A program made the translations under genes and the position numbers. Positions 33,155-42,097 of a stretch of 64,000 nucleotides of DNA are shown one piece after another. Each line of letters opens with the position of its first letter. Within the stretch, counting starts at the first letter, position 1. The notes under the pieces were generated by a model. It did no database searches. It was not told the DNA's origin and worked only from the letters and a program-made list of their open reading frames with translations. The stretch comes from Candidatus Omnitrophota bacterium (GTDB lineage: Bacteria > Omnitrophota > Gorgyraeia > Pluralincolimonadales > Pluralincolimonadaceae), in contig JBAZFB010000005.1 in assembly GCA_041653595.1 (NCBI GenBank), positions 47,575-111,574 of the forward strand. The letters are read 5' to 3'.

Positions 33155-33913
33155 ATGAGAAAACCTATAATCGCAGGCAACTGGAAGATGTACAAGACCT
33201 CAGGCGAGGCGCTTGAGCTCGTCAACGGCCTTAAGAATGAATTAAAAGACGAGACCGCGGTAGAGGTGGTGGTCTGTCCGCCTTTTACCTCGATATCTAA
33301 AGTCGCGGAGGCGCTCAAGGGCTCAAACATCGGATACGGCGCGCAGGATATCTACTGGGAAGAGGAAGGCGCCTATACCGGTGAAGTAGCCCCTAAGATG
33401 CTCACCGACCTCGGCTGTAAATTCTGCATAATCGGGCATTCCGAGCGCAGGACGTATTTCCACGAGACTAATGAGACGGTTAACAAGAAGGTCAAAGCCG
33501 CTTTAAAGCACGGCCTTACGCCGATAATGTGCGTGGGCGAGCGCCTCGAAGAGCGTGATTCCGGAAAGACTTTTGATGTGGTAAAGAACCATGTCGAAGG
33601 CGGGTTAGCCGGCCTCCCTAAAGAGGATGTCGCCAAAATAGTCATTGCCTATGAACCTGTCTGGGCGATCGGGACCGGAAGGACCGCTACGCCGGAACAG
33701 GCGCAGGAAGTCCATAAATATATCCGCGAGCTGCTCAAGAAAGCTTACGGCGAGGATGTCTCTTCAAAAGTGAGGATACAATACGGCGGGAGCGTAAAAC
33801 CCGACAATACGAAGAGCATAATGGCCGGTCCTGACATCGACGGGGCGCTGGTCGGAGGGGCGAGCCTTAAGGTAAAGGATTTCGCCGAAATAGTAAGACA
33901 GGGTAAGAAATGA
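33155..33913 (+). CDS. tpiA: Triosephosphate isomerase
   Basis: This is a 252-residue TIM barrel with GNWKMYKT (Asn and Lys of the active site), IGHSERR (catalytic His) and AYEPVWAIGTG (catalytic Glu and mobile loop). YGGSVKPDN forms the phosphate site. It interconverts dihydroxyacetone phosphate and glyceraldehyde-3-phosphate. It starts 1 base after pgk, and secG follows, the common gap-pgk-tpiA-secG order. Nothing unusual. Confidence 0.97.
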   Translation: MRKPIIAGNWKMYKTSGEALELVNGLKNELKDETAVEVVVCPPFTSISKVAEALKGSNIGYGAQDIYWEEEGAYTGEVAPKMLTDLGCKFCIIGHSERRTYFHETNETVNKKVKAALKHGLTPIMCVGERLEERDSGKTFDVVKNHVEGGLAGLPKEDVAKIVIAYEPVWAIGTGRTATPEQAQEVHKYIRELLKKAYGEDVSSKVRIQYGGSVKPDNTKSIMAGPDIDGALVGGASLKVKDFAEIVRQGKK

Positions 33914-33945
33914 ATTAGTTCCCGTTAAAAAGGAGTGGAAATAAG

Positions 33946-34311
33946 ATGTTCGCGTTCTTGATAACTTTGCATGTGATGGCGTGTTTAGTCCTGATAATGG
34001 TCATCCTGCTCCAGGCGGGTAAGGGCGGCGGGATATCCGAGACGTTCGGCGGGAGCGGCGGCCTCCAGTCTATGCTGGGGACCAAGGCGTCGTCTTTCCT
34101 TACGAAAGCGACCGCCGCGTGCGCTGTCCTCTTTTTGGTGACATCCATGACCTTGGCGCTGATGAGCACCGAAAGGTCCGGCTCGATAGTCGAGAGGGAA
34201 GTCACGAAAGAAGAGAAGAAGGCCCCGGCTAAGGCAGCGGGCGAGGCGCCCCAGGCGCAGACGGTGAAACCACAACCCGTGACTGCCGGGACTCAGCAAG
34301 CTCCTAAATAA
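33946..34311 (+). CDS. secG: Protein-export membrane protein SecG
   Basis: The 121-residue protein has two transmembrane helices (about 3-24 and 52-72) flanking the SecG cytoplasmic loop LQAGKGGGISETFGGSGG. A charged Ala/Pro/Gln-rich tail follows. SecG is a non-essential partner of SecYE that aids preprotein translocation. The tail is longer than in E. coli but ordinary for the family. AAAAAGGAG lies 5' of the start. It is the last gene before the hairpin at 34341. Confidence 0.92.
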   Translation: MFAFLITLHVMACLVLIMVILLQAGKGGGISETFGGSGGLQSMLGTKASSFLTKATAACAVLFLVTSMTLALMSTERSGSIVEREVTKEEKKAPAKAAGEAPQAQTVKPQPVTAGTQQAPK

Positions 34312-34334
34312 ATAATAACCCGGGAGAATAAGAT

Positions 34335-35921
34335 ATGTTTAAAAAAATACCGCTTCTTGCGGTATTTTTTTTGCTAGCATCGGGGTCGCTTATGGCGGCC
34401 GATTACGGCGACGCCATCATCACGGCCTCAATCGGCGACGCCTCAACGCTTGTCCCTATCCTCGCCTCGGATTCTGCCTCCGCCGAGATATGCGGCCTCG
34501 TTTTTAACGGCCTGGTGCGCTATGATAAGGACCTTAATCTCGAAGGTGAGCTTGCCGAGAGCTGGGAGATAAAAGAGGGCGGGCTTGTCATAATCTTCCA
34601 CCTGCGAAAGAATGCGAGATGGCACGACGGCCAACCCTTTACCGCGCGCGATGTGGAATTCACCTACCAAAAACTTATCGACCCCAACGTAAAGACCCCG
34701 TACAGCGGGGATTTTGAGCGGGTTAAATCGCTCGAGGTCCTCGACGACCATACCGTAAAGGTGACTTACAAAGAGCCGTTCTCTCCGGGTCTATCCAGCT
34801 GGGGTATGTGGATAATCCCGAAACACTTACTCGAGAAAGAGGATCTGGGTAATACAAAGTTCTCTCGCAATCCGGTCGGGACAGGCCCGTATAAATTCAA
34901 GGAATGGAAGACCGGCGAGAAGATAGTCCTCACCTCGAACCCGGATTACTACGAAGGCCGTCCTTATATAAACAGGTATATCTATAGGATAATCCCTGAC
35001 CAGGCGACCACTTTCCTCGAGCTGCAGACGCAGGGGGTAGATGAGGTCAGCCTGACCCCGCTCCAATACGCGCGCCAGACAGACACGCCGTTCTTCAAGA
35101 AATATTACAAAAAGTACAGATATCCTTCGTTCGGTTATACGTACATGGGTTTTAATATGAAAGACCCGGTTTTCACGGACAGGCGCGTAAGGCTAGCGCT
35201 CGATTACGCTATCGATAAGGACGAGATAATAAAAGGGGTGCTCCTGGGCCTTGGCAGGATCTCGACCGGCCCGTTCCCGCCCGAGTCGTGGGCGTATAAT
35301 AAGGAAGTAAAACCCGCCCCATATGACCCTAAAAAAGCGAAGGAATTATTGAAAGAAGCGGGATGGGAAGACCGTGACGGAGACGGCTGGCTCGATAAGG
35401 ACGGCAAAAAGTTTAAATTCATCATATTGACAAATATGGGGAACGATACGCGCCAGATCTGCGCCGAGATAATCCAAAGGAGATTAAAGGAGATAGGGAT
35501 AGACGTTGAGATAAGGATAATAGAGTGGGCTACCTTTTTGTCGGAGTTCATAGATAAACATAGATTTAGCGCGGTCATCATGGGATGGAATCTTTCACGC
35601 GACCCGGATTGCTATGATATATGGCATTCTTCCAAGCAGAGGCCGGGTGAGTTCAACTTTATCGGGTACGAGAACAAGGAAGTCGACGCCCTTCTCGAGG
35701 CAGGCCGCCGCGAGTTTGACGAGGGGAAAAGGAAAGAGATATATAATAAGATGCACCGGTTGATATTCGACGACCATCCCTGCATATTTTTATTCGTGCC
35801 GGACGCCTTGCCTATCGTCCATTCGAGATTCAAGGGGATATCGCCGGCGCCGTTGGGTATCGGGTATAATTTCATAAAATGGAACGTGCCTAAAGAAGAG
35901 CAGAGATACACCAGATGGTAA
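34335..35921 (+). CDS. Peptide/nickel-type ABC transporter substrate-binding protein (family 5)
   Basis: This 528-residue periplasmic binding protein (SBP_bac_5) has an N-terminal signal peptide (KKIPLLAVFFLLASGSLMA) cleaved near residue 21, with no lipobox Cys. AESWEIKEGGLVIIFHLRKN and FTARDVEFTYQKL are family signatures. It would capture oligopeptides or similar solutes for the four transporter genes downstream. Codons 3-13 coincide with a perfect terminator-like hairpin (34341-34371), described separately. GGGAG precedes the ATG. It overlaps the permease gene by 7 bases. Confidence 0.93.
   Translation: MFKKIPLLAVFFLLASGSLMAADYGDAIITASIGDASTLVPILASDSASAEICGLVFNGLVRYDKDLNLEGELAESWEIKEGGLVIIFHLRKNARWHDGQPFTARDVEFTYQKLIDPNVKTPYSGDFERVKSLEVLDDHTVKVTYKEPFSPGLSSWGMWIIPKHLLEKEDLGNTKFSRNPVGTGPYKFKEWKTGEKIVLTSNPDYYEGRPYINRYIYRIIPDQATTFLELQTQGVDEVSLTPLQYARQTDTPFFKKYYKKYRYPSFGYTYMGFNMKDPVFTDRRVRLALDYAIDKDEIIKGVLLGLGRISTGPFPPESWAYNKEVKPAPYDPKKAKELLKEAGWEDRDGDGWLDKDGKKFKFIILTNMGNDTRQICAEIIQRRLKEIGIDVEIRIIEWATFLSEFIDKHRFSAVIMGWNLSRDPDCYDIWHSSKQRPGEFNFIGYENKEVDALLEAGRREFDEGKRKEIYNKMHRLIFDDHPCIFLFVPDALPIVHSRFKGISPAPLGIGYNFIKWNVPKEEQRYTRW
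34341..34372 (+). terminator. Terminator-like hairpin inside the start of the binding-protein gene
   Basis: The left arm (34341-34353, A-rich then TACCGC) pairs perfectly with the right arm (34359-34371, GCGGTA then T-rich). The result is a 13-bp stem, a 5-base TTCTT loop and an eight-T run, 34365-34372. This is an intrinsic terminator in form, readable on either strand. It lies 24 bases after secG and starts 6 bases into the next reading frame, so it could set expression of the transporter relative to gap-pgk-tpiA-secG. Confidence 0.8.
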
Positions 35922-36895
35922 ACTACATTTTAAGGCGGCTTGTCGGCTTAATGCCGGTGCTGTTCGGTATAACGGTCATCACTTTTTTCCTGATACACCT
36001 CTCGCCTGGAAAACCTACCCGCCTTCAGGCCGAGATGTCGCCGAAGATAACCCTAGAGGCGCGGGAGAAACTCGACAGGCTCTACGGCCTAGACAAACCC
36101 GTACACGTCCAATACTGGCAATGGATAAAGAGGCTTGCCGTATTCGATTTCGGAAAATCCTTTACCGACGAAAGGCCGGTACTCGTCAAGATCGGTGAAC
36201 GCATACCGATAACGATAACGATAGAGATATTATCGTTGCTCCTGATATTCCTGATCGCCGCGCCGATCGGTATAATGAGCGCGGTAAAAGAAAATTCCAT
36301 TTTTGATAAGAGCTCTACGGTTTTTGTCTTTATCGGTTTCGCGACTCCGACCTTCTGGCTGGCCCTCCTGGCGATGAGCTTATTCGGAGTCCATCTCGGA
36401 TGGCTGCCGATCTCCGGCATAAAATCCCTCGACTTTGAGGAGCTTAATTTCTTCCAGAAGATAGCGGACGTCTCGCGCCATCTGATCCTGCCCGTCTTCG
36501 TCTCGGCCTTCGGCGGCCTAGCCGGCATATCCCGTTATATGCGGACCAGCATGCTTGAGGTCATGCATAAGGATTTCATAAGGACGGCGCGGGCGAAGGG
36601 GCTTTCCGAGAAAGAGGTAATTTACAAACACGCGCTCAAGAACGCGCTCCTGCCGATAGTGACGATAATCGGGCTTTCGGTGCCGGGGTTGATAGGCGGC
36701 AGCGTCATATTCGAATCTATCTACGCCATCCCGGGTATGGGGAAACTCTTCTTCGATTCGGTCATGGCGCGCGATTATCCGGTTATAATGGGGATACTCT
36801 TCGTGGGCGCTATTCTTACTCTTCTCGGTAACCTTTTGGCCGACGTGATGTACGCCTGCGTCGACCCGCGTATCCGCGTGGGGGAGAAGCGATGA
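35915..36895 (+). CDS. Peptide ABC transporter permease (DppB/OppB type)
   Basis: This 326-residue polytopic protein has six predicted helices and the BPD_transp_1 domain. The N-terminus YILRRLVGLMPVLFGITVIT is typical of DppB. The EAA loop, which contacts the ATPases, is in RTARAKGLSEKEVIYKHALK. It forms half of the membrane channel for peptides. It overlaps the binding protein by 7 bases and the partner permease by 4. Confidence 0.94.
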   Translation: MVNYILRRLVGLMPVLFGITVITFFLIHLSPGKPTRLQAEMSPKITLEAREKLDRLYGLDKPVHVQYWQWIKRLAVFDFGKSFTDERPVLVKIGERIPITITIEILSLLLIFLIAAPIGIMSAVKENSIFDKSSTVFVFIGFATPTFWLALLAMSLFGVHLGWLPISGIKSLDFEELNFFQKIADVSRHLILPVFVSAFGGLAGISRYMRTSMLEVMHKDFIRTARAKGLSEKEVIYKHALKNALLPIVTIIGLSVPGLIGGSVIFESIYAIPGMGKLFFDSVMARDYPVIMGILFVGAILTLLGNLLADVMYACVDPRIRVGEKR

Positions 36896-37704
36896 GGATA
36901 AACAAACTTACCGCGGCAGGCATCATTATAGTCTGCGTAATGGGATTTCTCGCTATATTCGCTCCGCAGGTGAGCCGCTATGACCCGAACGGGATAAATC
37001 TCGAGAAGGCGCTCTTGCCGCCTTCACACGAACACCCGATGGGGACTGACTCGCTCGGCCGCGACCTCTTCGCGCGTATGGCCTACGGAGGGAGGATATC
37101 GCTCTCGGTAGGTTTTGTCGCGGTCGGGATAGCCGTAATAATAGGGTTGATATTGGGTTCACTCGCAGGTTATTACGGCGGCTGGATAGATAGCGTTGTC
37201 TCAAGATTTATCGATGTTATGTTGTGTTTCCCCACGCTTTTTTTGATACTGACAGTGATCGCAATAATGGGGCCGAGCATTTTCAGTATTATGGTTGTCA
37301 TAGGATTGACCGGTTGGATGGGAGCGGCCCGGTTGATAAGGGCCGAAATTTTGAGTTTAAAAGAACGGGAATTCGTCGAAGCGGCCCGCGCTACAGGAGC
37401 CAGCGACTTTCGTATCATAGTTCGCCATCTGATCCCTAACGGGATGGGGCCTGTTTTAGTCAACGTTGTGTTAGGTGTAGCGGGGGCGATCCTTATAGAA
37501 TCGGGGTTGAGTTTCCTCGGCCTCGGCGTCCAGCCGCCAACGCCGAGCTGGGGGAATATTCTCACTGAGGCGAAATCGACCCTGGGCATTGCCTGGTGGA
37601 TAACCGTCTTTCCCGGATTTGCTATATTAGTCACCGTATTGGGCTATAACCTTTTAGGAGAAGGGTTGCGCGAACATTTCAACCCTCATAAAAAAGGACA
37701 ATGA
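36892..37704 (+). CDS. Peptide ABC transporter permease (DppC/OppC type)
   Basis: The 270-residue protein has the DppC N-terminal helix, then HPMGTDSLGRDLFARMAYGG, the hallmark of this subfamily. The EAA loop is in EAARATGASDFRIIVRHLIP, and FLGLGVQPPTPSWGNIL is near the end. It pairs with the preceding permease. The ATPase gene overlaps by 4 bases. Length is slightly short because the N-terminal cytoplasmic tail is minimal. Confidence 0.94.
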   Translation: MRINKLTAAGIIIVCVMGFLAIFAPQVSRYDPNGINLEKALLPPSHEHPMGTDSLGRDLFARMAYGGRISLSVGFVAVGIAVIIGLILGSLAGYYGGWIDSVVSRFIDVMLCFPTLFLILTVIAIMGPSIFSIMVVIGLTGWMGAARLIRAEILSLKEREFVEAARATGASDFRIIVRHLIPNGMGPVLVNVVLGVAGAILIESGLSFLGLGVQPPTPSWGNILTEAKSTLGIAWWITVFPGFAILVTVLGYNLLGEGLREHFNPHKKGQ

Positions 37705-38498
37705 ACGAACCGCTTTTAGAGATTAAAAACTTATACGTCAATTTCAAACAGGGCGAGAAGACGATCGAGGCTGTCAGGGGCGCTGACCTCAAAGTCTATG
37801 AAGGCGAGATCCTAGGCCTCGTCGGGGAATCCGGCTCCGGAAAATCCGTGACCGCGCTTTCCGTGACGAGGCTCCTCCCAAGTTCGGCCGAAATAACCAA
37901 GGGCGACATATTATTCGACGGCCGCGAGATATTTAAATTATCGGAAGAACAGCTCAGGAATATAAGAGGGGCGAAGGTCTCATATGTATTCCAGGACCCG
38001 GCGACGTCCCTTAACCCGGTCTTTACCATAGGCGACCAGCTTATCGAGACGATACGGCTCCACCAGAGATCGAAGGAGAACGAGGCATTCGATACGGCCG
38101 TCGGGCTGCTCAAGGACGTCGGGATGCCGTCGCCGAAAGAAGTAATGTTCTCTTATCCGCACCAGCTCTCAGGCGGTATGAAGCAGAGGGTGATGATAGC
38201 AATGGCGATATCATGCAGGCCGAAACTTTTGATCGCCGATGAGCCGACTACCGCGCTCGACGTCACCATACAGGCGCAGATCCTTGAGCTCCTCGAAAAA
38301 TTGAGGGAGGATCTTAAACTCACCGTCCTTTTAATTACCCACGACCTTTCGATAGTCGCGCAGGTCGCGGAGAAGACCGCGGTGATGCAGGAGGGGAAGA
38401 TCGTCGAATACGGCGATACCGACATGATATACAAGAAGCCGTCGCATCCTTACACGAAGAAACTAATAGATTGCATCCCGAAGATGAGCAGGAGATAG
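37701..38498 (+). CDS. Peptide ABC transporter ATPase (DppD/OppD type), lacking the C-terminal oligo_HPY domain
   Basis: This 265-residue ATPase has Walker A GESGSGKSVTA, signature LSGGMKQRV, Walker B LLIADEPTTALD and the His switch ITHDLSIVAQV. It ends shortly after SHPYTKKLIDCIP, so the Cys-containing oligo_HPY extension of most OppD proteins (about 60 residues) is missing. The partner ATPase downstream retains it. The stop is clean, with the next GTG 2 bases on, so this looks like a natural short form rather than a frameshift. Confidence 0.93.
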   Translation: MNEPLLEIKNLYVNFKQGEKTIEAVRGADLKVYEGEILGLVGESGSGKSVTALSVTRLLPSSAEITKGDILFDGREIFKLSEEQLRNIRGAKVSYVFQDPATSLNPVFTIGDQLIETIRLHQRSKENEAFDTAVGLLKDVGMPSPKEVMFSYPHQLSGGMKQRVMIAMAISCRPKLLIADEPTTALDVTIQAQILELLEKLREDLKLTVLLITHDLSIVAQVAEKTAVMQEGKIVEYGDTDMIYKKPSHPYTKKLIDCIPKMSRR

Positions 38499-38499
38499 A

Positions 38500-39477
38500 G
38501 TGCAGCCGGTACTTTCTGTAAAAGACGTAAAAAAATATTTCCCGGTCGCTAGGGGGCTTGCCCGCCATATCGTAGGCGAGGTCAAGGCCGTCGACGGGAT
38601 ATCCTTCGATGTCGAAGCAGGGAAGACGCTCGGCTTGGTCGGTGAATCGGGCTGCGGAAAGACGACGCTGGCCAGGATAATACTCAATCTCCTTAACCCT
38701 ACAGCCGGGAAGATATCATTCGAAGGGCAGCAGATAACCGGCCTCGCGCAGGATAGGATGCGGCCGTTAAGGAAAAGATTGCAAGTCGTCTTCCAGGACC
38801 CGTATAATTCGCTTAACCCGAGGATGAAAATTGGCGAGATCTTAAGTGAGCCGCTGCTGGTTCACGGAATCGGCGACGCCAAGCAGCGCCGGCTGAAAGT
38901 CATGGAGCTGCTTTCGAAGGTCGGATTGCAGGCCGACCACGCGAAGCGTTACCCGCACCAGTTCAGCGGCGGGGAGCGCCAGAGGATAGGTATAGCGCGG
39001 GCGCTCGCGACAGATCCCAAACTTATTGTCTGCGACGAGCCGGTTTCATCACTCGACCTCTCGATACAGGCGCAGATATTGAAATTGCTGACGGGCCTCC
39101 AGAAGGAATTGGGCCTATCATATCTCTTTATCTCGCACGACCTGCGGGTCATAGAATCTATATCCGATTCGGTCCTGGTAATGTACCTGGGCAAGGCCTT
39201 TGAATACGCCTCTACCGATGAGCTTTACTCATTTCCTATACACCCTTACACCGAGGCTCTCTTCTCAGCGATATCTATCGGGCCGGATCGCAAGAAGAAA
39301 AAGATGATAGTAAAAGGCGAACTGCCGTCTCCGTTATCCCCGCCTGCCGGCTGCAAATTCCATCCCCGTTGCCCATACGCCGAACCCCGGTGCAAGATAG
39401 AAGAACCTCTCTTAGAGGAGGTCAAACCGGGGCATTTCGTCGCCTGCCCGCCAAGGGTGAGGCAGTTGGTTAAATAA
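38500..39477 (+). CDS. Peptide ABC transporter ATPase (DppF/OppF type)
   Basis: The GTG start at 38500 follows AGCAGGAGATAGA, inside the previous stop region. The 325-residue ATPase has GESGCGKTTLA, FSGGERQRIGIARALA, LIVCDEPVSSLD and ISHDLRVIE. Its C-terminal oligo_HPY domain carries GCKFHPRCPYAEPRC plus a later Cys (VACPP), a likely iron-sulfur or metal site. It completes the five-gene importer. The operon ends here before a promoter for marC. Confidence 0.94.
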   Translation: MQPVLSVKDVKKYFPVARGLARHIVGEVKAVDGISFDVEAGKTLGLVGESGCGKTTLARIILNLLNPTAGKISFEGQQITGLAQDRMRPLRKRLQVVFQDPYNSLNPRMKIGEILSEPLLVHGIGDAKQRRLKVMELLSKVGLQADHAKRYPHQFSGGERQRIGIARALATDPKLIVCDEPVSSLDLSIQAQILKLLTGLQKELGLSYLFISHDLRVIESISDSVLVMYLGKAFEYASTDELYSFPIHPYTEALFSAISIGPDRKKKKMIVKGELPSPLSPPAGCKFHPRCPYAEPRCKIEEPLLEEVKPGHFVACPPRVRQLVK

Positions 39478-39504
39478 TTAAGCATATACTCAATTGTTAT
39501 AGGG

Positions 39505-39533
39505 TTGCATTTCTAACGTCTTTTCGCTATAAT
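39505..39533 (+). promoter_or_regulatory. Sigma70-like promoter for marC, with start almost on the ATG
   Basis: TTGCAT (39505-39510) and a perfect TATAAT (39528-39533) are 17 bases apart. The predicted start near 39540 lies after the GGAGG ribosome site (39535-39539) and 4 bases before ATG 39544. A transcript from this promoter would lose that ribosome site. Confidence 0.72.
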
Positions 39534-39543
39534 CGGAGGTGCT

Positions 39544-40182
39544 ATGGTAGACAAGATAATATTCTTTCTGATAAAGCCGCTTTCACCGTTGGCCCCGTTC
39601 ATACTCAGTTTTATACCGGTATTCGTTGCGGTCAATGCCTTTGGCAACCTGCCGTTATATATCGGCCTGACCGAGGGCATGAGCAAATCCGATAAAAAGA
39701 GGGTCATCAACAAGAGTATACTTGTAGCAACAGTGGTGGCGTTATTATTTATATTCGCGGGAAAGCTCGCCCTGCGGCTTACCGGGGTCGAGGTCTTTGA
39801 CTTCAGGATAGGCGGTGGCATACTTTTATTGGTACTTTCGGTGCACCTCCTGCTTCCGGGCGAAGAGAAGAAGAGGCATGCCTCAGCGGATGTAGGCGTA
39901 TTTCCGTTGGGGACGCCGCTTATAACGGGGCCGGCGGTCCTGACGACGATACTTATCATTATAGACCTTTACGGCATATTGCCCACCGTCATATCGATAT
40001 TGGCAAATATGGCCATAAGCTGGGCCGTATTGACCTATTCGGAGTTCTTCATAAAAATGCTCGGGCAGGGCGGTTCCAGGGCCCTGGCGAAGGTTGCGGA
40101 CATATTCCTGGCGGCGATCGCAATAATGATGATAAGGATGGGGATATTGGAGATAATCGTAAGGATGGCGGCGAAAAAATAA
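39544..40182 (+). CDS. MarC-family membrane protein
   Basis: The 212-residue protein has six hydrophobic helices and MarC signatures: FVAVNAFGNLPLYIGLTEGM near the N-terminus, FRIGGGILLLVLSVHLL, and PLGTPLITGPAVLTTILI. The family was named for multiple antibiotic resistance, but that link was withdrawn and the transport substrate is unsettled. GGAGG sits 4 bases upstream. glgC begins 1 base after the stop. Confidence 0.9.
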   Translation: MVDKIIFFLIKPLSPLAPFILSFIPVFVAVNAFGNLPLYIGLTEGMSKSDKKRVINKSILVATVVALLFIFAGKLALRLTGVEVFDFRIGGGILLLVLSVHLLLPGEEKKRHASADVGVFPLGTPLITGPAVLTTILIIIDLYGILPTVISILANMAISWAVLTYSEFFIKMLGQGGSRALAKVADIFLAAIAIMMIRMGILEIIVRMAAKK

Positions 40183-40183
40183 T

Positions 40184-41413
40184 ATGAAAAAGAATGTAAT
40201 AGCTTTCATAATGGCGGGCGGGAAGGGCGAGAGGCTCATCCCCCTGACGAGGGACAGGACCAAACCGGCCGTCCCGTTCGGCGGGATATACAGGATCATC
40301 GACGTCACGCTCTCGAACTGCATAAATTCGGGCATACGCCGCATACACGTCCTCATCCAGTATAAATGCAACTCACTCATAAGGCACCTGCGGCTCGGGT
40401 GGAACATATTCGACGCCGAACTCGGGGAATATATAGATATCGTCCCGGCGCAGATGAGGACCGGAGATACGTGGTATATGGGCACCGCCGACTCGATTTT
40501 CCAGAACCTTTATTTCATCGAGACCGAAAAACCCGAATATGTCCTGATACTGGCCGGCGACCACATCTACAAGATGAATTACGCGGAGATGATCGACTAC
40601 CACATCGCCAAGGGCGCGGACTGCACCGTCTCGGTCGTCGAGATGGATAAGAAGGATTCGCAGCATTTCGGCGTGCTCGAGGTCGACCGGAATGAGAGGA
40701 TACTCGGTTTCGAGGAGAAGCCGAAGACCCCTAAGACGATCCCCGGCGACCCGGCTCATATCTACGCGTCGATGGGCATATACGTCTTCAAGACAGATGT
40801 GCTAAAAGAGGTGCTTAACGCCGACTCACAGGACCCGGCGAGCAAACACGATTTCGGAAAGAATATCCTCCCCGGGATGGTCGCGAGGAAGGAGAAGGTC
40901 TTTGCTTATAATTTTAAGGACGAGAACAAGAAAGAGGCGCAATACTGGCGCGACATAGGGACGCTCGACGCGTATTATGAGGCGAATATGGACCTTGTCG
41001 GCGTGACGCCGGTCTTTAACCTTTACGACAAGGAATGGCCGATCCGCACCTATATGGAGAAATACCCGCCGGCCAAGTTCGTTTTCGCGGGCGGCGACGA
41101 CGGCGCGCGCATCGGCGTGGCGATAGATTCGATGGTCTCGAACGGATGCATAATATCCGGCGGCAAGGTCGACCGCTCGATACTCTCGCCGAACGTGAGG
41201 GTAAACAGCTACGCCAGCGTCACCGATTCGATAGTGATGGAAGGCGTGGATATCGGCCGCAACGCCAGGATAAGACGGGCGATAATAGATAAAGATGTCA
41301 AAGTCCCGCAGGGGACAGAGATCGGGTACGATCTCGAGGAAGACAAGAAGAGATTTACGGTGACCGAGTCCGGGCTGGTCGTGGTAGCCAAGAGCACGGT
41401 CATAGAAAGATAG
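40184..41413 (+). CDS. glgC: Glucose-1-phosphate adenylyltransferase
   Basis: This 409-residue enzyme has the nucleotidyltransferase motif GGKGERLIPLTRDRTKPAVP, then AGDHIYKMNYAEMI and FEEKPKTPKTIPGDPAHIYA. A C-terminal left-handed beta-helix region (VDRSILSPNVRVNSYASVTD) completes it. It makes ADP-glucose from ATP and glucose-1-phosphate, the committed step of glycogen synthesis, and is usually allosterically controlled through this C-terminal domain. No other glycogen gene lies in the window. Confidence 0.95.
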   Translation: MKKNVIAFIMAGGKGERLIPLTRDRTKPAVPFGGIYRIIDVTLSNCINSGIRRIHVLIQYKCNSLIRHLRLGWNIFDAELGEYIDIVPAQMRTGDTWYMGTADSIFQNLYFIETEKPEYVLILAGDHIYKMNYAEMIDYHIAKGADCTVSVVEMDKKDSQHFGVLEVDRNERILGFEEKPKTPKTIPGDPAHIYASMGIYVFKTDVLKEVLNADSQDPASKHDFGKNILPGMVARKEKVFAYNFKDENKKEAQYWRDIGTLDAYYEANMDLVGVTPVFNLYDKEWPIRTYMEKYPPAKFVFAGGDDGARIGVAIDSMVSNGCIISGGKVDRSILSPNVRVNSYASVTDSIVMEGVDIGRNARIRRAIIDKDVKVPQGTEIGYDLEEDKKRFTVTESGLVVVAKSTVIER

Positions 41414-42097
41414 ATGCGGCGCGATATACCGGTTGTGATCAGGCTTTTGCGCCGCCGTTTCGGAAGGCTCAGGTTCAGGAGAGAGAAAGACGCGGTAGGC
41501 CTGCTCGTCAAGACTATCCTCTCGCAGAACACCTCTGATGTAACTTCCTTTCGGGCGTTCGACAACCTAAAAAAGCGTTTCAGGAACTGGGAGAGCTTAA
41601 GGAGGGCGGACGTCCCGGCCATAAGGCGCGAGATAAAGATCGCCGGCCTTTCGAATATCAAGGCGTCCCGCATCAAACATGCCTTGAACTTAATATATTT
41701 GATGCGGGGCTCGCTGGAGTTGGATTTTTTAAAGCGGACGGGTACGCGTGAAGGATACGCGTTCTTAAGATCAATAAAAGGCGTCGGGCCTAAGACGGCG
41801 GCGATAGTCCTGCTCTTTGGGTTTAATAAGCCGGTTATGCCGGTAGATACGCATATATTCAGGGTGACAAAGCGCCTCGGGCTTATCGGCGGAAAGATTA
41901 CGCCGGAGAAGGCGCAGGAATACCTGACCGCGGAAACACCAGCGGACGCGATAAAGGAATTCCACGTGCACCTGATAATGCACGGCAGGCAGGTATGCGC
42001 GGCACGGGACCCGAAATGCCCGTTGTGCGACCTTAAGCAGGCGTGTAAATATTACGGAGAAAAGTATGGAAGACAAGGCGTTAATAATAGGAAATAG
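41414..42097 (+). CDS. Endonuclease III-like HhH-GPD DNA glycosylase
   Basis: The 227-residue protein has the helix-hairpin-helix with catalytic Lys (KGVGPKTAAIVLL) and the catalytic Asp in PVDTHIFRVTKRLGL. A C-terminal 4Fe-4S motif reads CAARDPKCPLCDLKQAC. It excises oxidised pyrimidines or mismatched bases. The N-terminus (FGRLRFRREKDAVGLLVKTI) resembles the archaeal-type Nth branch. It directly abuts glgC, and thiG begins 32 bases inside its end. Confidence 0.88.
   Translation: MRRDIPVVIRLLRRRFGRLRFRREKDAVGLLVKTILSQNTSDVTSFRAFDNLKKRFRNWESLRRADVPAIRREIKIAGLSNIKASRIKHALNLIYLMRGSLELDFLKRTGTREGYAFLRSIKGVGPKTAAIVLLFGFNKPVMPVDTHIFRVTKRLGLIGGKITPEKAQEYLTAETPADAIKEFHVHLIMHGRQVCAARDPKCPLCDLKQACKYYGEKYGRQGVNNRK

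Noticed and set aside
37701..38510. Frameshifted oppD pseudogene
   Set aside because: All ATPase motifs are intact, the stop is clean and the next gene starts 2 bases later; no remnant of the missing domain is visible downstream.
42000..42066. TPP riboswitch before thiG
   Set aside because: thiG begins inside the preceding gene and no leader or thi-box pattern is present.
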